Of a stretch of 64,000 nt of DNA, positions 33,179 through 42,243 are shown one piece after another; within the stretch, counting starts at the first letter, position 1, and each line of letters opens with the position of its first letter. A program made the translations under genes and the position numbers. Under the pieces are notes generated by a model. That model saw only the letters and a list, made by a program, of their open reading frames with translations. It ran no database searches and was not told the origin of the DNA. Source of the stretch: Desulfomonile tiedjei (GTDB lineage: Bacteria; Desulfobacterota; Desulfomonilia; Desulfomonilales; Desulfomonilaceae); contig JACRDF010000006.1 of assembly GCA_016212925.1 (NCBI GenBank), positions 62,001 to 126,000 on the forward strand, read 5' to 3'.

Positions 33179-34981
33179 TCAAAACACCACGTTAGAATTT
33201 GTCATTATGAAATGCTCGACAATCGGCCCTAACGACAGCGCGGGGAAGAACGTCAGCGCTCCGACTATCAGGACAGTGCCGGCCAAGAGAGCGATAAAAA
33301 TAGGTCCGGAAACGGGGAAACTGCCCACACTTGGGGGCACAAGCTTTTTCTTGGCAAGACTGCCGGCCAAGGCCAGAACCGGCACTATCATAAAGAACCG
33401 CCCCAGAAGCATCGCAATTCCTATGGTGGTGTCGTACCAATAGGTATTGACGTTCAATCCCGCAAAGGCACTGCCGTTGTTGCCGGCCCCTGACGAGTAC
33501 GCGTACATTATTTCGCTCAAGCCGTGCGGCCCTTGGTTGTTCAGACCGGCCAACGCCCAACTACTTACCGCGGCCCAAGCTGTGAACATTAAGATGGCGA
33601 AGACGGGTACCATCACGAAAAGGACACTAACCTTCACATCGTAAGCATCTATTTTCTTGCCAAGGTACTCGGGTGTGCGTCCTACCATTAGACCGGCCAG
33701 GAACACGGCCAGCACCACAAAGACAAGCATCCCGTACAATCCTGATCCGACACCCCCGAAGATCACTTCGCCCAACTGAATGTTGAGCAACGGAATCAAT
33801 CCACCCAGTGGAGTGAAGGAATCGTGCATGGCATTGACCGACCCGTTGGAAGCGGCTGTGGTTGCTGTGGCCCAGAGTGCTGAATTCAATATCCCGAAAC
33901 GGACCTCTTTGCCTTCCATGTTTCCGGCGGAAGCATCCACTCCCAGCGCCGTCATGCGAGGATTGCCCTGAGCTTCCGCCCACCAACAGACCAGGACACC
34001 TGCAAGGAAGATAGCTGCCATAGCGGACCAAACCGCCCACCCATGCCGCTGGTTCTTTACCATCCTCCCGAGATAATAGGTTAAACCGCTCGGGATCAAT
34101 AAAATGGATAACAATTGGAGGAAGTTGGACAGCGGTGTAGGGTTCTCGAAAGGGTGAGATGCATTGGCGTTTACGAATCCACCTCCATTGGTGCCCAACA
34201 TCTTTATCGCCACCTGGGAAGCCATCGGCCCTTGAGGGATGGTTTGAGTTTCAATCTTGCGCTTCTCCATCACCAGGTTGCCTTCCGCGTCTTTGACTTC
34301 CCGACCTTCGGCATCTTTCTTGGGAAGCTGAATTGTGTAGGGCTCAACCACTTGGGCGGTGTCATAAGGTTTAAAGTTCTGAATCATTCCTTGCGACAAC
34401 AGAAACAGGGAGTAGACCAAGCAAAGTGGCAACAGCAAGTAAAGGTTCATCCTGATCAGATCTACCCAGAAATTTCCGATTGTCCCGGCTGAATGGCGGG
34501 CGATGCCGCGCACCAACGCGGCTGCCACTGCAATGCCCGCGGCTGCGGAAACGAAGTTATGAAAGGTTAGTCCGACCATCTGAGAAAAATACGACAGAGT
34601 GGATTCGCCTCCGTACGCCTGCCAATTGGTATTGGTCATGAAGCTTACGGCGGTGTTGAACGCAAGATGGTCGCTGACGGGGCCAAACGCTTGCGGATTA
34701 AGCGGCAGCAGGTGCTGCAAACGGAGGATCGTATAAGTGAACAGCACACCCACAAGGCTGAAGACGATCAGAGATAACGAATATCCCTTCCAATCTTGTT
34801 CCTGACTGGAATCGACGCGAAGCAGCCGATAAAACATTCTTTCCAAAGGCCGCATAACAGGGTCCAGGAAGGTCTTGCCGTTAATGTCCAAAACCTGAAC
34901 GAGATACAGTCCCATCGGTTTGGTGAGCAACAACAGTAAGCCCAGGTAAAGCGCAAGTTGAATCCACGCGAATAATTCCAT
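33179..34981 (-). CDS. kdpA: Potassium-transporting ATPase subunit KdpA
   Basis: This 600-residue K+ channel-like subunit has about ten membrane spans and four P-loop-type segments, among them FMTNTNWQAYGGES, LGTNGGGFVNANASHPFENP, FGGVGSGLYGML and GAGNNGSAFAGLN, which form the selectivity filter. It starts MELFAWIQLALYLGLLLLLT at ATG 34981, with CGGAGGCGTAATGCC upstream; kdpF ends 15 bases earlier. The start and length match the family. Confidence 0.98.
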   Translation of the reverse strand: MELFAWIQLALYLGLLLLLTKPMGLYLVQVLDINGKTFLDPVMRPLERMFYRLLRVDSSQEQDWKGYSLSLIVFSLVGVLFTYTILRLQHLLPLNPQAFGPVSDHLAFNTAVSFMTNTNWQAYGGESTLSYFSQMVGLTFHNFVSAAAGIAVAAALVRGIARHSAGTIGNFWVDLIRMNLYLLLPLCLVYSLFLLSQGMIQNFKPYDTAQVVEPYTIQLPKKDAEGREVKDAEGNLVMEKRKIETQTIPQGPMASQVAIKMLGTNGGGFVNANASHPFENPTPLSNFLQLLSILLIPSGLTYYLGRMVKNQRHGWAVWSAMAAIFLAGVLVCWWAEAQGNPRMTALGVDASAGNMEGKEVRFGILNSALWATATTAASNGSVNAMHDSFTPLGGLIPLLNIQLGEVIFGGVGSGLYGMLVFVVLAVFLAGLMVGRTPEYLGKKIDAYDVKVSVLFVMVPVFAILMFTAWAAVSSWALAGLNNQGPHGLSEIMYAYSSGAGNNGSAFAGLNVNTYWYDTTIGIAMLLGRFFMIVPVLALAGSLAKKKLVPPSVGSFPVSGPIFIALLAGTVLIVGALTFFPALSLGPIVEHFIMTNSNVVF

Positions 34982-34996
34982 GGCATTACGCCTCCG

Positions 34997-35080
34997 CTAG
35001 AACCATTCAGGTCTAATCACTGTCACGAACAGATAGACGATCAAAAGGACACCTATAAAAGGCACGGCCGCTTCATACAT
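34997..35080 (-). CDS. kdpF: KdpF-like single-span subunit
   Basis: A 27-residue hydrophobic peptide starting MYEAAVPFIGVLLIVYLFV and ending VIRPEWF is encoded just before kdpA. It has the length, single span and C-terminal RPE(W/R)F signature of KdpF, the small subunit that stabilises the KdpFABC complex. It lies 15 bases upstream of kdpA. AAAGGA lies about 7 bases before ATG 35080. Confidence 0.88.
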   Translation of the reverse strand: MYEAAVPFIGVLLIVYLFVTVIRPEWF

Positions 35081-35083
35081 GAT

Positions 35084-35167
35084 TCAAATCCTTTCGCAAG
35101 CCCTCGCGTACAACAGACATAATAAGAAAAACCCTGTTAGAACCAAGACATAGACCAGATCAATCAT
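35084..35167 (-). CDS. Small membrane peptide of the kdp operon
   Basis: A 27-residue frame starts at ATG 35167 (MIDLVYVLVLTGFFLLCLLY) and ends with the basic tail ARACERI. Its start overlaps the sensor kinase stop as ATGA, with GGGGCAACC before it, and kdpF begins 3 bases after its stop. I recall similar small open frames of one span and a charged C-terminus before kdpF or kdpA in other operons, without a named function. It could be another accessory subunit. Translation is likely from the coupling, but unproven. Confidence 0.65.
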   Translation of the reverse strand: MIDLVYVLVLTGFFLLCLLYARACERI

Positions 35168-37008
35168 GGTTGCCCCTCCTCTTGTGGCGAAGTATCCTCG
35201 CTCTTGAGAGAAAAAGCGAAGGTACTCCCGGCCCCTTCGGTGCTCTCCACATTCACGGTCCCTCCATGAGCGGTAACTATCTCTTGCACTATTGAAAGTC
35301 CCAATCCTGCACCTGAGTCTCCTTCTTGGCCGGGAACGCGAAAGAACTGTTCCAGGATTCTTTCAAGATACTGAGACGGGATACCTTGCCCCGTGTCCGA
35401 CACTGAGAACACCACTTCCTCATCGGTGGTCCGGGCTGAGACAGAAACCGCGCCTCCGGGACCGGTGTATTTCAGAGCGTTGGAGAGCAAATTGGCAAAT
35501 ACCTGGCCGATGAGCATGTGGTCCGCAATAACATCAGGCAGGTCATCCTGCAGATTCACCTCCAGCGAGATACCCTTGTCCTGCGCAGCTTTGCGAAACG
35601 GTTCTATGGACTCGAAGACCAATTGGTGGGAAGAAATCATCTGACGGTCTATTTGTGCTCTCCCGGATTCAATTCTGCTTATGTGGAGCAATTGCTCCAA
35701 AATCAGGTGCAGCCGGTCGCTGTCTTCTCTGGCTGCAATTACCAGTTCTGCCTGCTTGTCGGTCAGACTGCCCACTTTTTCTTCAAGCAACAGGTGCAAT
35801 GCCATTCGAACCGATGTCAAGGGCGTCCTCAGTTGATGAGCCACCGTTGATATGACTCCTTTCTTCAGCTCGTTTTGTTGTTGTTCTTGCGTAGCGTCGG
35901 AAAGTATGATGATCACACCTGTAGCTTGTTTTTCCGCATCCAGAATAGGGATCGCCATGGGGCGGAAGTAGCGTTCTTCGCCCTGCATGAATCGCTGAAT
36001 AACGGATTGACCGTTGCCGGGTTCAGCGACTCTTCCCGTTCGGACAGCTTCGTGAAAAAGATCCACCACAGGTTTGAAGGCCAAGCTGTCAATCTTTTGT
36101 GTGGGCCTGAGATCGAAGGCTTCCATGGCCGTGGCGCTCGCCACTTCAACGCTACCGTCCGCATCGACTATGGCAACCGCGTCCGGCAGAAACTTGAAAG
36201 CCTGCTGGGTGGAGCGATGAATTCGCATCAGCTTCGCACGATCTGTGCGCTGGAATTCCCTGAGGCTTGCGGCCATGGAATTGAAGGCTTCTGACAGGGT
36301 CCCCATCTCATCCCCGGAATTCGACTGCACGACAAGGTTCAAGTTGCCGGACTCGATCTCTTTGGCGGAAGCTATGAGCCGCTGAATAGGATGAAGAATC
36401 CACCTGCCGGTAAAGAACATGAAGCCCACGGCTACCACGGCTCCGATCAGCAGTAGCATGACCATCCGCTTTCGAGCGGCCTCCGCGGTCTTCCTCGCTT
36501 GTTGATTTGCCTCGCTCATGTTCTGTTGGTTCATCTGCAAGATGTCGTCGGCAGTGGCCTTGATTTCTTGAAACAGTGGCAGGAGTTGGGCGAAATACTT
36601 CTCCCGCCGCACCTCACGGGCCAGATTACGGTCCTTAATGGCTGCCAGTGCAGTCTTGTACTGGGCGAAAAGCTCTTGAAGATGGGCCGCTTTCGCTCTC
36701 TCTCCCGGCAAGGTAATATTATTGAGTTCAACATCGAGAGCCTGCTCGAAGGTTGACACGTTGTTGTTTATCAGCTCGGAGCCTTCTTTGTCGTATCCCA
36801 GGAGAGTAAACAATATGCCGCTGTCCATCCGCTCCAAGGCTTCCTTCATGTCCTGGCATGCAATGACACTCCTGTAGTTCTCCTGCAAAATTACTTCGAT
36901 GGAGCCGCCCAATTCCGTGAGCAACGTCAGGCTCTGGAACCCGATAATCACGAGGATTACAAGTAATCCGCCGAATCCCAGAGAGAGTTTTTGTCGAATT
37001 CCCAGCAT
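35164..37008 (-). CDS. Membrane sensor histidine kinase (four-helix sensor, HAMP, PAS, HisKA)
   Basis: About 614 residues from ATG 37008. A first membrane span (LSLGFGGLLVILVIIGFQSL) precedes a periplasmic four-helix-bundle domain (about residues 35-180), followed by a second span (MVMLLLIGAVVAVGFMFFTG), HAMP (IQRLIASAKEIESGNL...), a PAS-like region (FLPDAVAIVDADGSVEVAS), and the kinase. The H-box is TVAHQLRTPLTSVRMAL, the N-box NLLSNALKYTG, and G-boxes SDTGQGIP and GAGLGLSIV. It lies between the response regulator gene (194-base gap) and the kdp small subunits (4-base overlap), so it most likely senses K+ need or osmotic stress. It is not KdpD. Confidence 0.9.
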   Translation of the reverse strand: MLGIRQKLSLGFGGLLVILVIIGFQSLTLLTELGGSIEVILQENYRSVIACQDMKEALERMDSGILFTLLGYDKEGSELINNNVSTFEQALDVELNNITLPGERAKAAHLQELFAQYKTALAAIKDRNLAREVRREKYFAQLLPLFQEIKATADDILQMNQQNMSEANQQARKTAEAARKRMVMLLLIGAVVAVGFMFFTGRWILHPIQRLIASAKEIESGNLNLVVQSNSGDEMGTLSEAFNSMAASLREFQRTDRAKLMRIHRSTQQAFKFLPDAVAIVDADGSVEVASATAMEAFDLRPTQKIDSLAFKPVVDLFHEAVRTGRVAEPGNGQSVIQRFMQGEERYFRPMAIPILDAEKQATGVIIILSDATQEQQQNELKKGVISTVAHQLRTPLTSVRMALHLLLEEKVGSLTDKQAELVIAAREDSDRLHLILEQLLHISRIESGRAQIDRQMISSHQLVFESIEPFRKAAQDKGISLEVNLQDDLPDVIADHMLIGQVFANLLSNALKYTGPGGAVSVSARTTDEEVVFSVSDTGQGIPSQYLERILEQFFRVPGQEGDSGAGLGLSIVQEIVTAHGGTVNVESTEGAGSTFAFSLKSEDTSPQEEGQP

Positions 37009-37202
37009 TTTCGTGCTCCGAGAACCGTAATAGGCAAAGCCCGTACCAGATGCCTGCATCCGCAAGGGCCTGCATCTTATAGAAATTTAGACAACCCTAG
37101 GTTCAGTTGGATTTCACTTTGCAAGGAAACAAGGGTAGGGGGCTTGCAAGTTGCAAGGCCCGACAACACGAGGGACGAAAGAAGCTCAGACTCGTACGGC
37201 TC

Positions 37203-38561
37203 TCAGATTCCGTACTGCTTCCGGCGGCGCCACAGAGTAGCCTGATCTATGCCTAATGTGTCCGCGGCCTCCTGGAGAGATTTGCTGGTAGCAATCACTC
37301 GCCGAATATGCTCTTCCTCAATTCTTGCCAGGCTTACAGCATCACCGATCTTGGGCACGGTCTCGGCCGCCATCGTTTTTCCCGGGACGTACTCAACTCC
37401 AACACGGTCTGACTGGCAGAGGATTGCGGCCCGCTCGATGGCATTTCTCAACTCCCGGACATTGCCAGGCCACGCATATTGCTTCAGCGCCTCCAATGCT
37501 TCTTGGGTCAAGCCGATAAAAGGCCGGTGGTATTTACGACCGAAAAAGGCCAGGAGTTGCTCAGCCAGAGAAACCACGTCTTCAGGGCGATCACGCAGGG
37601 CCGGTATCTCGATCTGTATTACGTTCAAGCGATAAAGAAGGTCATCTCTAAATGTGCCTACACGAACGGCCTTCTCCAAATCGACGTTGGTGGCGGAAAT
37701 TATGCGCACATCGGCTTGTCGCACCTTGTTGTCCCCCATGCGTTCGTATTCCCGGTCCTGGAGAAACCGCAAGAGCTTGGGCTGAACCGGCAGCGGCAGC
37801 TCACTGATTTCGTCCAACAAAAGGGTACCGCCTTCGCATGCAGCGATACGCCCGGGATTGTCACGAACAGCGCCGGTGAATGATCCTTTGACATGACCGA
37901 ACAGCTCGCTTTCCATAAGCTCGGGGGAGAGAGTCGGACAAGAAATGATTCCAAGGGGTTTGGAAGCCCTGCGGCTCCAGGAATGAATCTGGCGCGCCAA
38001 CACGGTCTTCCCTGTGCCGCTCTCCCCGCGCAAGAGCACTGTGGCGTCGGTGGAAGCCACCTGCCGGGCAAGGTGTATGGCTCGTTGCATCTGATGGTTG
38101 TTGCTTGAGAAATCGCTGTCGGGCTGTGCCCGCCCAAGCTCTTCCTGCAAGTGCGCTAGCCGTTGCTCCAAGGACCGAACTTCCGCGAGTTTATTTATGG
38201 CCATCGTTACCTGAGCCGGTGTAAAAGGCTTCGGAATATAGTCCGATGCACCGAGCCGCATGGCTTCCACAGCCGTCTCGATAGAAGAGTAAGCTGTGAT
38301 TACAACTATTTTCAGCCACGGCGTGGATGCCAGCAAGCGTGGTATCAATTCCATGCCGTCCGAGGCCCCGAGCCTCAGGTCCACTAACGCCAAATCAAAG
38401 GACTTTCGCGAAGTCTCTGCCACCGCATCCTGGGAGTTGCTGACGGCTATGACCCGATGCCCTTCGGCTTCAAGGCACACGGTTAGCGTCTTGCGGATGT
38501 TGGCTTCGTCATCCACGACGAGGACATTGAGCCTGCGCACTTCACCCGCATCCACCGACAT
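37203..38561 (-). CDS. NtrC-type sigma-54-dependent response regulator
   Basis: The 452-residue regulator has a receiver domain (VLVVDDEANIRKTL, phosphoacceptor aspartate in LALVDLRLGASDG, KPFTP), an AAA+ domain (GESGTGKTVLARQIHSWS, ELFGHVKGSFTGAV, EGGTLLLDEISELP) and a Fis-type helix-turn-helix at the end (SLQEAADTLGIDQATLWRRRKQYGI). The sigma-54 contact loop reads GSFTGA instead of the more common GAFTGA, a known variant. It is the first gene of the kdp locus on this strand and would be the partner of the sensor kinase at 35164-37008. The target promoter was not found. Confidence 0.95.
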   Translation of the reverse strand: MSVDAGEVRRLNVLVVDDEANIRKTLTVCLEAEGHRVIAVSNSQDAVAETSRKSFDLALVDLRLGASDGMELIPRLLASTPWLKIVVITAYSSIETAVEAMRLGASDYIPKPFTPAQVTMAINKLAEVRSLEQRLAHLQEELGRAQPDSDFSSNNHQMQRAIHLARQVASTDATVLLRGESGTGKTVLARQIHSWSRRASKPLGIISCPTLSPELMESELFGHVKGSFTGAVRDNPGRIAACEGGTLLLDEISELPLPVQPKLLRFLQDREYERMGDNKVRQADVRIISATNVDLEKAVRVGTFRDDLLYRLNVIQIEIPALRDRPEDVVSLAEQLLAFFGRKYHRPFIGLTQEALEALKQYAWPGNVRELRNAIERAAILCQSDRVGVEYVPGKTMAAETVPKIGDAVSLARIEEEHIRRVIATSKSLQEAADTLGIDQATLWRRRKQYGI

Positions 38562-38976
38562 GGGGCCTCCTTAACGTCAAAGTCGCGGGCTCAGCTCCGT
38601 AGCAAGTCGAGGCATGAAAAGCAGATCTCTTGCCGCTTCTCTTAGGAGTGAGCAATGGCACACAAAAGTCTTCTTCGATCCCCCGCAATACGAGTCGCGG
38701 GTGATTTTATCATTCCTCTTGCATGCCGTAAATGTTGGACGAAATGGGCCCGGGCTTCAGGCCGGCGCTACGTCAGCAGGTAATTACAACGCGTCGCTCG
38801 GGGCAGGGGGCCGTGGGAGAGAATTGTTTCATTCCGTCAAAGCCTTTGGTCGCACACATCAGAGCGAGTGGTTGTCCCAGACCAGGTAGTCTCCGTGGAA
38901 GCTACTGGGTTCTTGTCAGGACACAGAGTAAATGGTAAGCGAATGGGCGACGATGTGGGCAAATGGAGGAGGACGG

Positions 38977-39312
38977 ATGAAAAGCACGTTATCAATCATG
39001 GCCCTTCTTTGGCTTTCGGTTATCACCTTTCCCGCTCATGGAGCCTTGTTGGAATTTGCCGACAGTTGCGAAGACGCGCACATGAAGCTTGAAGAGTTGG
39101 TGAAGAATCCGGAACACGACGAAATCGACAAAATCATGGAAGCCCTCGGAGTGGATCTCCTGGCATCGTGTGACGTTCCCAAAGGGACCATGACTTGTTT
39201 CCAATGCCTGGACAAGACCAAGAAGTTGCGATCGATTCAGATTTTCCAGGATGCGGACTCCCGGAAGTTTACGTTAAAGGGCTACGGCTGCGAATGCACT
39301 GACCAGAAATAG
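38977..39312 (+). CDS. Small secreted cysteine-containing protein
   Basis: A 111-residue protein starts at ATG 38977 after GGAGGAGGACGG. The signal peptide is MKSTLSIMALLWLSVITFPA. The mature part has six cysteines: FADSCEDA, LLASCDV, TCFQCLDKT and YGCECTDQ. No family is recognised. The gene lies near the VKOR-thioredoxin fusion (39883), so disulfide formation may matter for its folding, as inference. The longer frame from 38932 lacks sense as a signal peptide. Confidence 0.7.
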   Translation: MKSTLSIMALLWLSVITFPAHGALLEFADSCEDAHMKLEELVKNPEHDEIDKIMEALGVDLLASCDVPKGTMTCFQCLDKTKKLRSIQIFQDADSRKFTLKGYGCECTDQK

Positions 39313-39443
39313 AACAGGTACCAAATGCAGTCGCCGTGGAGATCGGAATCAGGGCTGGAGTCAATTTCATTGCGTACGGCGGATGGGGTGTGAACTTCAC
39401 CTGCATTCCGCACCACTTGGCTTTTGAGTCCTAATTTGTAACC

Positions 39444-39561
39444 GTTCACCGGGACGGTCTTAAGGCCTTAGAATCACGATGGGGGAGGCTTGGAGGGGGA
39501 GATGGTCTCCCCCTCCATCCCCACCGGGCGCACCACGCCCAGGCGTGGAAGCCCGGTGAAC
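39444..39561. repeat. Palindromic intergenic element between convergent genes
   Basis: GTTCACCGGG (39444-39453) and CCCGGTGAAC (39552-39561) enclose a perfect 11-bp hairpin GGAGGGGGAGA/TCTCCCCCTCC (39492-39516) and an inner CACGCC/GGCGTG pair. The layout resembles the composite elements at 24529 and 27174 but the sequence differs. It may serve as a bidirectional terminator. Confidence 0.6.
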
Positions 39562-39574
39562 GATTACCCTGATG

Positions 39575-39742
39575 TTACTTGTCCAGGTACGGCTTGAATG
39601 GCTCCACGTCTATGCAGCTATCAAGCTCGTCTTTTGATGCATGCTTGGGGTCTTTCAGAGCGTCTGCCGGGCAAAGGTATTCTTTACCCGTGGAATCAGT
39701 TACCCACACGTAAGGTTTTTTCTCGCGCCCTTTTTCGGCCAT
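39575..39742 (-). CDS. Small conserved-looking protein, 55 residues
   Basis: This frame starts at ATG 39742 (MAEKGREKKPYVWVTDSTGK), continues EYLCPADALKDPKHASKDEL and ends CIDVEPFKPYLDK. It is charged, soluble and compact, with two cysteines, and a GGAGTACCC site precedes the start. It is too short for many gene finders. I do not recognise a named family. It converges with the secreted protein gene at 38977 and is divergent from the VKOR fusion. Confidence 0.6.
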   Translation of the reverse strand: MAEKGREKKPYVWVTDSTGKEYLCPADALKDPKHASKDELDSCIDVEPFKPYLDK

Positions 39743-39882
39743 GGGTACTCCTGATGCGGGAATATGGTCCCGTCGCTGCGTCAGGCCATGTCTCAGTCAC
39801 GGCATGCCCGGACCTTGACCGCGCATGCCTTTTTTATTAGCATAATCGTGCCTGCAACTATCAATATAGTACTGTGGTGGCA

Positions 39883-41238
39883 ATGAATCAACAAGAGACA
39901 AAAGACCGGAACAAAACGCTGTGGCTGGGAAGGTTCCGAGCGAACGTTACACTTCGGCAATTCGATCCGACCGAGGGACCGTATTTCTCCGGCCGCGCTC
40001 CTTTCTTGTTGCTATTTGCTCTTGCACTGATCGGTCTCTTTGCAACGGGTTTCTTGACCTATCGTCACGTATTGCTTGCAAGCCATGCCGGGTCCGTTGG
40101 TGACTCCCTGCTATGCAGAGCCCAGGGCAAGATCAATTGCGATGCCATACTTCTAACGGAGTATTCCGACATCCTCGGAATTGTTTCCTCCGCGGTTCTC
40201 GGCCTAATGGGCTTTGTCTTCGTGACTTGGTGTCTGGCGAACGCGATTTTCAATCAGAGAGTTCGCAAGCTTGCCTGGGTCCTATTGGTGCTATATTTTT
40301 CCGCGGCAATAGGATTCAGTTGGTATTATGTCTACCTAATGGTGTTTGAGGTGGATTTCGTTTGTACATGGTGCATAGGAGTCCACGTCGTCAACTTGTT
40401 GTCGCTGATCATAGTTATTGTTGTTTCCATTAAGAAGCGGAACGAGTTCCTGGTGCAGGAGATAGCCTCCTTAGGCGAAAGGATATATTTTGCCGTCGGC
40501 GGGGTGTTGGCGGCCGTAGCGGTGTTCTTGGCCGCTGGAATGTGGGAGCAAAGTCTGAGCTTCCAAGACGCCAAGATGAAATTCGAGGACATGGCCAATG
40601 ATCCCGTGGTCATCATGGCCATGCTTACGGCCTCTCCGACGTTCGATATACCCATTTCACCGCAGGACCCCACGTACGGGTCCCCTTCGGCTCCATATCC
40701 CATTGTGTTTTTCAGCGACTTTCAGTGCCCTGTTTGCGCCCGCTCCGAGGTCTTCCTACGTCAGCTGGTTGACCTTAACCCTGGCCTGTTAAAGGTGGTG
40801 TACAAGAATTTCCCCCTTTCCGTAGAGTGCAACCAGCGTATTCTGACGGATCTGCACCCCGCCGCATGCCCTGCGGCCCGTGCGGCCTACGCTGCGTTCA
40901 TGCTCGGAGGGGCCCAGGCTTTCTGGAAGTACGGTGACCTGATCTTTGAGAACCAAAAGAAGCTAAATCCCAATTCTTGGGTAAAGTTTGCCGACAAAAT
41001 CGGACTCGACCAAGAGAAATTCCTGCATTTGAACAGGCCAAGTTCCCCTGCAGACGTAAAGCTCAAGGAAGATGTCTACCTTGGAAACAGCCTCAATCTG
41101 CAAGCAACGCCTCAGATGTTTTTTGGAGGGAAAAAGCTGCCCGCGGGCCTCAAAGCGGTATATGTGGTGGACACTCTGGAACAGCTTATTCGTTCTAGTG
41201 ATCCAAACGCCAAGGACCTGAGGCTGAAGAGGCCTTGA
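39883..41238 (+). CDS. VKOR-thioredoxin-like fusion, periplasmic disulfide formation
   Basis: About 451 residues. After the cytosolic N-terminus, several membrane spans form a VKOR domain with the loop cysteines LLCRAQGKINCDAI and the active CTWC motif in DFVCTWCIGVHVVN. A linker span (YFAVGGVLAAVAVFLAAG) leads to a periplasmic DsbA/thioredoxin-fold domain with the redox motif FFSDFQCPVCARSEVFL and the cis-proline region LQATPQMFFGGKKLP. VKOR proteins reoxidise Dsb-type oxidases using quinone. The fusion can catalyse disulfide formation in one polypeptide. I chose ATG 39883; GTG 39874 and 39877 are in frame. Ribosome site is weak. Confidence 0.9.
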   Translation: MNQQETKDRNKTLWLGRFRANVTLRQFDPTEGPYFSGRAPFLLLFALALIGLFATGFLTYRHVLLASHAGSVGDSLLCRAQGKINCDAILLTEYSDILGIVSSAVLGLMGFVFVTWCLANAIFNQRVRKLAWVLLVLYFSAAIGFSWYYVYLMVFEVDFVCTWCIGVHVVNLLSLIIVIVVSIKKRNEFLVQEIASLGERIYFAVGGVLAAVAVFLAAGMWEQSLSFQDAKMKFEDMANDPVVIMAMLTASPTFDIPISPQDPTYGSPSAPYPIVFFSDFQCPVCARSEVFLRQLVDLNPGLLKVVYKNFPLSVECNQRILTDLHPAACPAARAAYAAFMLGGAQAFWKYGDLIFENQKKLNPNSWVKFADKIGLDQEKFLHLNRPSSPADVKLKEDVYLGNSLNLQATPQMFFGGKKLPAGLKAVYVVDTLEQLIRSSDPNAKDLRLKRP

Positions 41239-41381
41239 CCTATCCCGGAGACCGGTAGCCCGGTATACGTTCAGCCAGGGACAGAGGCTTTGGCTAGGAG
41301 TTTGCATGTTCCGGGGTATGCGGAACCGGTGCCAAAGTTCGCCGGACCGCGGGACAACAATCAAGAAGGAGATCCCACCTA

Positions 41382-42035
41382 ATGTCGAAGCTCGAACTGG
41401 TCCTTGCAAAGCACACAAGGCTCAGGGTGGCTATTTTATGCTTCGTATCGTCTATCGTTCTTGCAGGGCTACCGCACTTGTCGTCCGGTCAAAGCATTCA
41501 AGTTCGCCCTACGGATTTTCTACCCCAAGAGATTCTGGACCTCGATGCGGGCACGTCTTCCGCCTGGTTGCTCGAAAGAATCAAGAACTCGGGAACGCAT
41601 TCCAGCGCCCCTGTGGCGCGCCCCAACAGAATCCGAATTACGTGGGTACCCAATAAAAATCCGTACTATAGCCAGCTCGACTTTACGTTTACCGAAAAAG
41701 ACAGGCTGTTCCTGGTCCGTTTGGCGCTGAATGATGACTCACGCTGGAGTGTAAACACCTTGAAAAAGCAGTTCCTTGACCGTTTCCACATTTCAGCGGA
41801 ACAACCGTCGAAATTCCGGATTGGACAAAATGATACGCTTGTCTATCCTCCGGGGAGAGGTGGCCAGTTTCATTTCTTCGAGATCACGGACATGGGTACC
41901 GGCAAGAAGTTTCTGGAATTGTTCGATAAAGATATCGATGCCCAGGACAGACCGCCTGCCAAGCCCGCTGAGCAAGGCGGAGCAAAACAGGAAGGCCAGC
42001 CCCCTGCCCAGCAGCCCCCGCTTCAGCAAAAATGA
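41382..42035 (+). CDS. Secreted protein of unknown function with proline/glutamine-rich tail
   Basis: The 217-residue product starts at ATG 41382, preceded by AGAAGGAGATCCCACCTA. The N-terminus has a signal (LRVAILCFVSSIVLAGLPHL). The middle region is beta-rich with YYSQLDFTFTEKDRLFLVRLAL and shows no family I recognise. The tail is low-complexity, rich in proline, glutamine and alanine (from about residue 190). It follows the VKOR fusion by 143 bases and could be co-transcribed. No function is assigned. Confidence 0.7.
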   Translation: MSKLELVLAKHTRLRVAILCFVSSIVLAGLPHLSSGQSIQVRPTDFLPQEILDLDAGTSSAWLLERIKNSGTHSSAPVARPNRIRITWVPNKNPYYSQLDFTFTEKDRLFLVRLALNDDSRWSVNTLKKQFLDRFHISAEQPSKFRIGQNDTLVYPPGRGGQFHFFEITDMGTGKKFLELFDKDIDAQDRPPAKPAEQGGAKQEGQPPAQQPPLQQK

Positions 42036-42243
42036 CGGAAGGGCCGCGCTACGGGGGATGACACCAAGCCTGGGACTACAAATGTAGGGCGGCCTATTGG
42101 CCGCCGCAAATTACGGGGCGAGTCAAGATGAAGCCGGCAGAGGCATCCGCTAGCCAATTCGTGATTACTTTCGAGAACAGGTATAGTTTTTCCGGAAATC
42201 CCTTCACCCTCAAAATAGCCGTCAAGAGTAGCCCCGCTGCAAT

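Noticed and set aside
37066-37202. Possible sigma-54 site between the regulator and sensor genes (GGCCTTGCAACTTGCAA on the minus strand)
   Set aside because: The GG and GC dinucleotides are too close together for a sigma-54 promoter.
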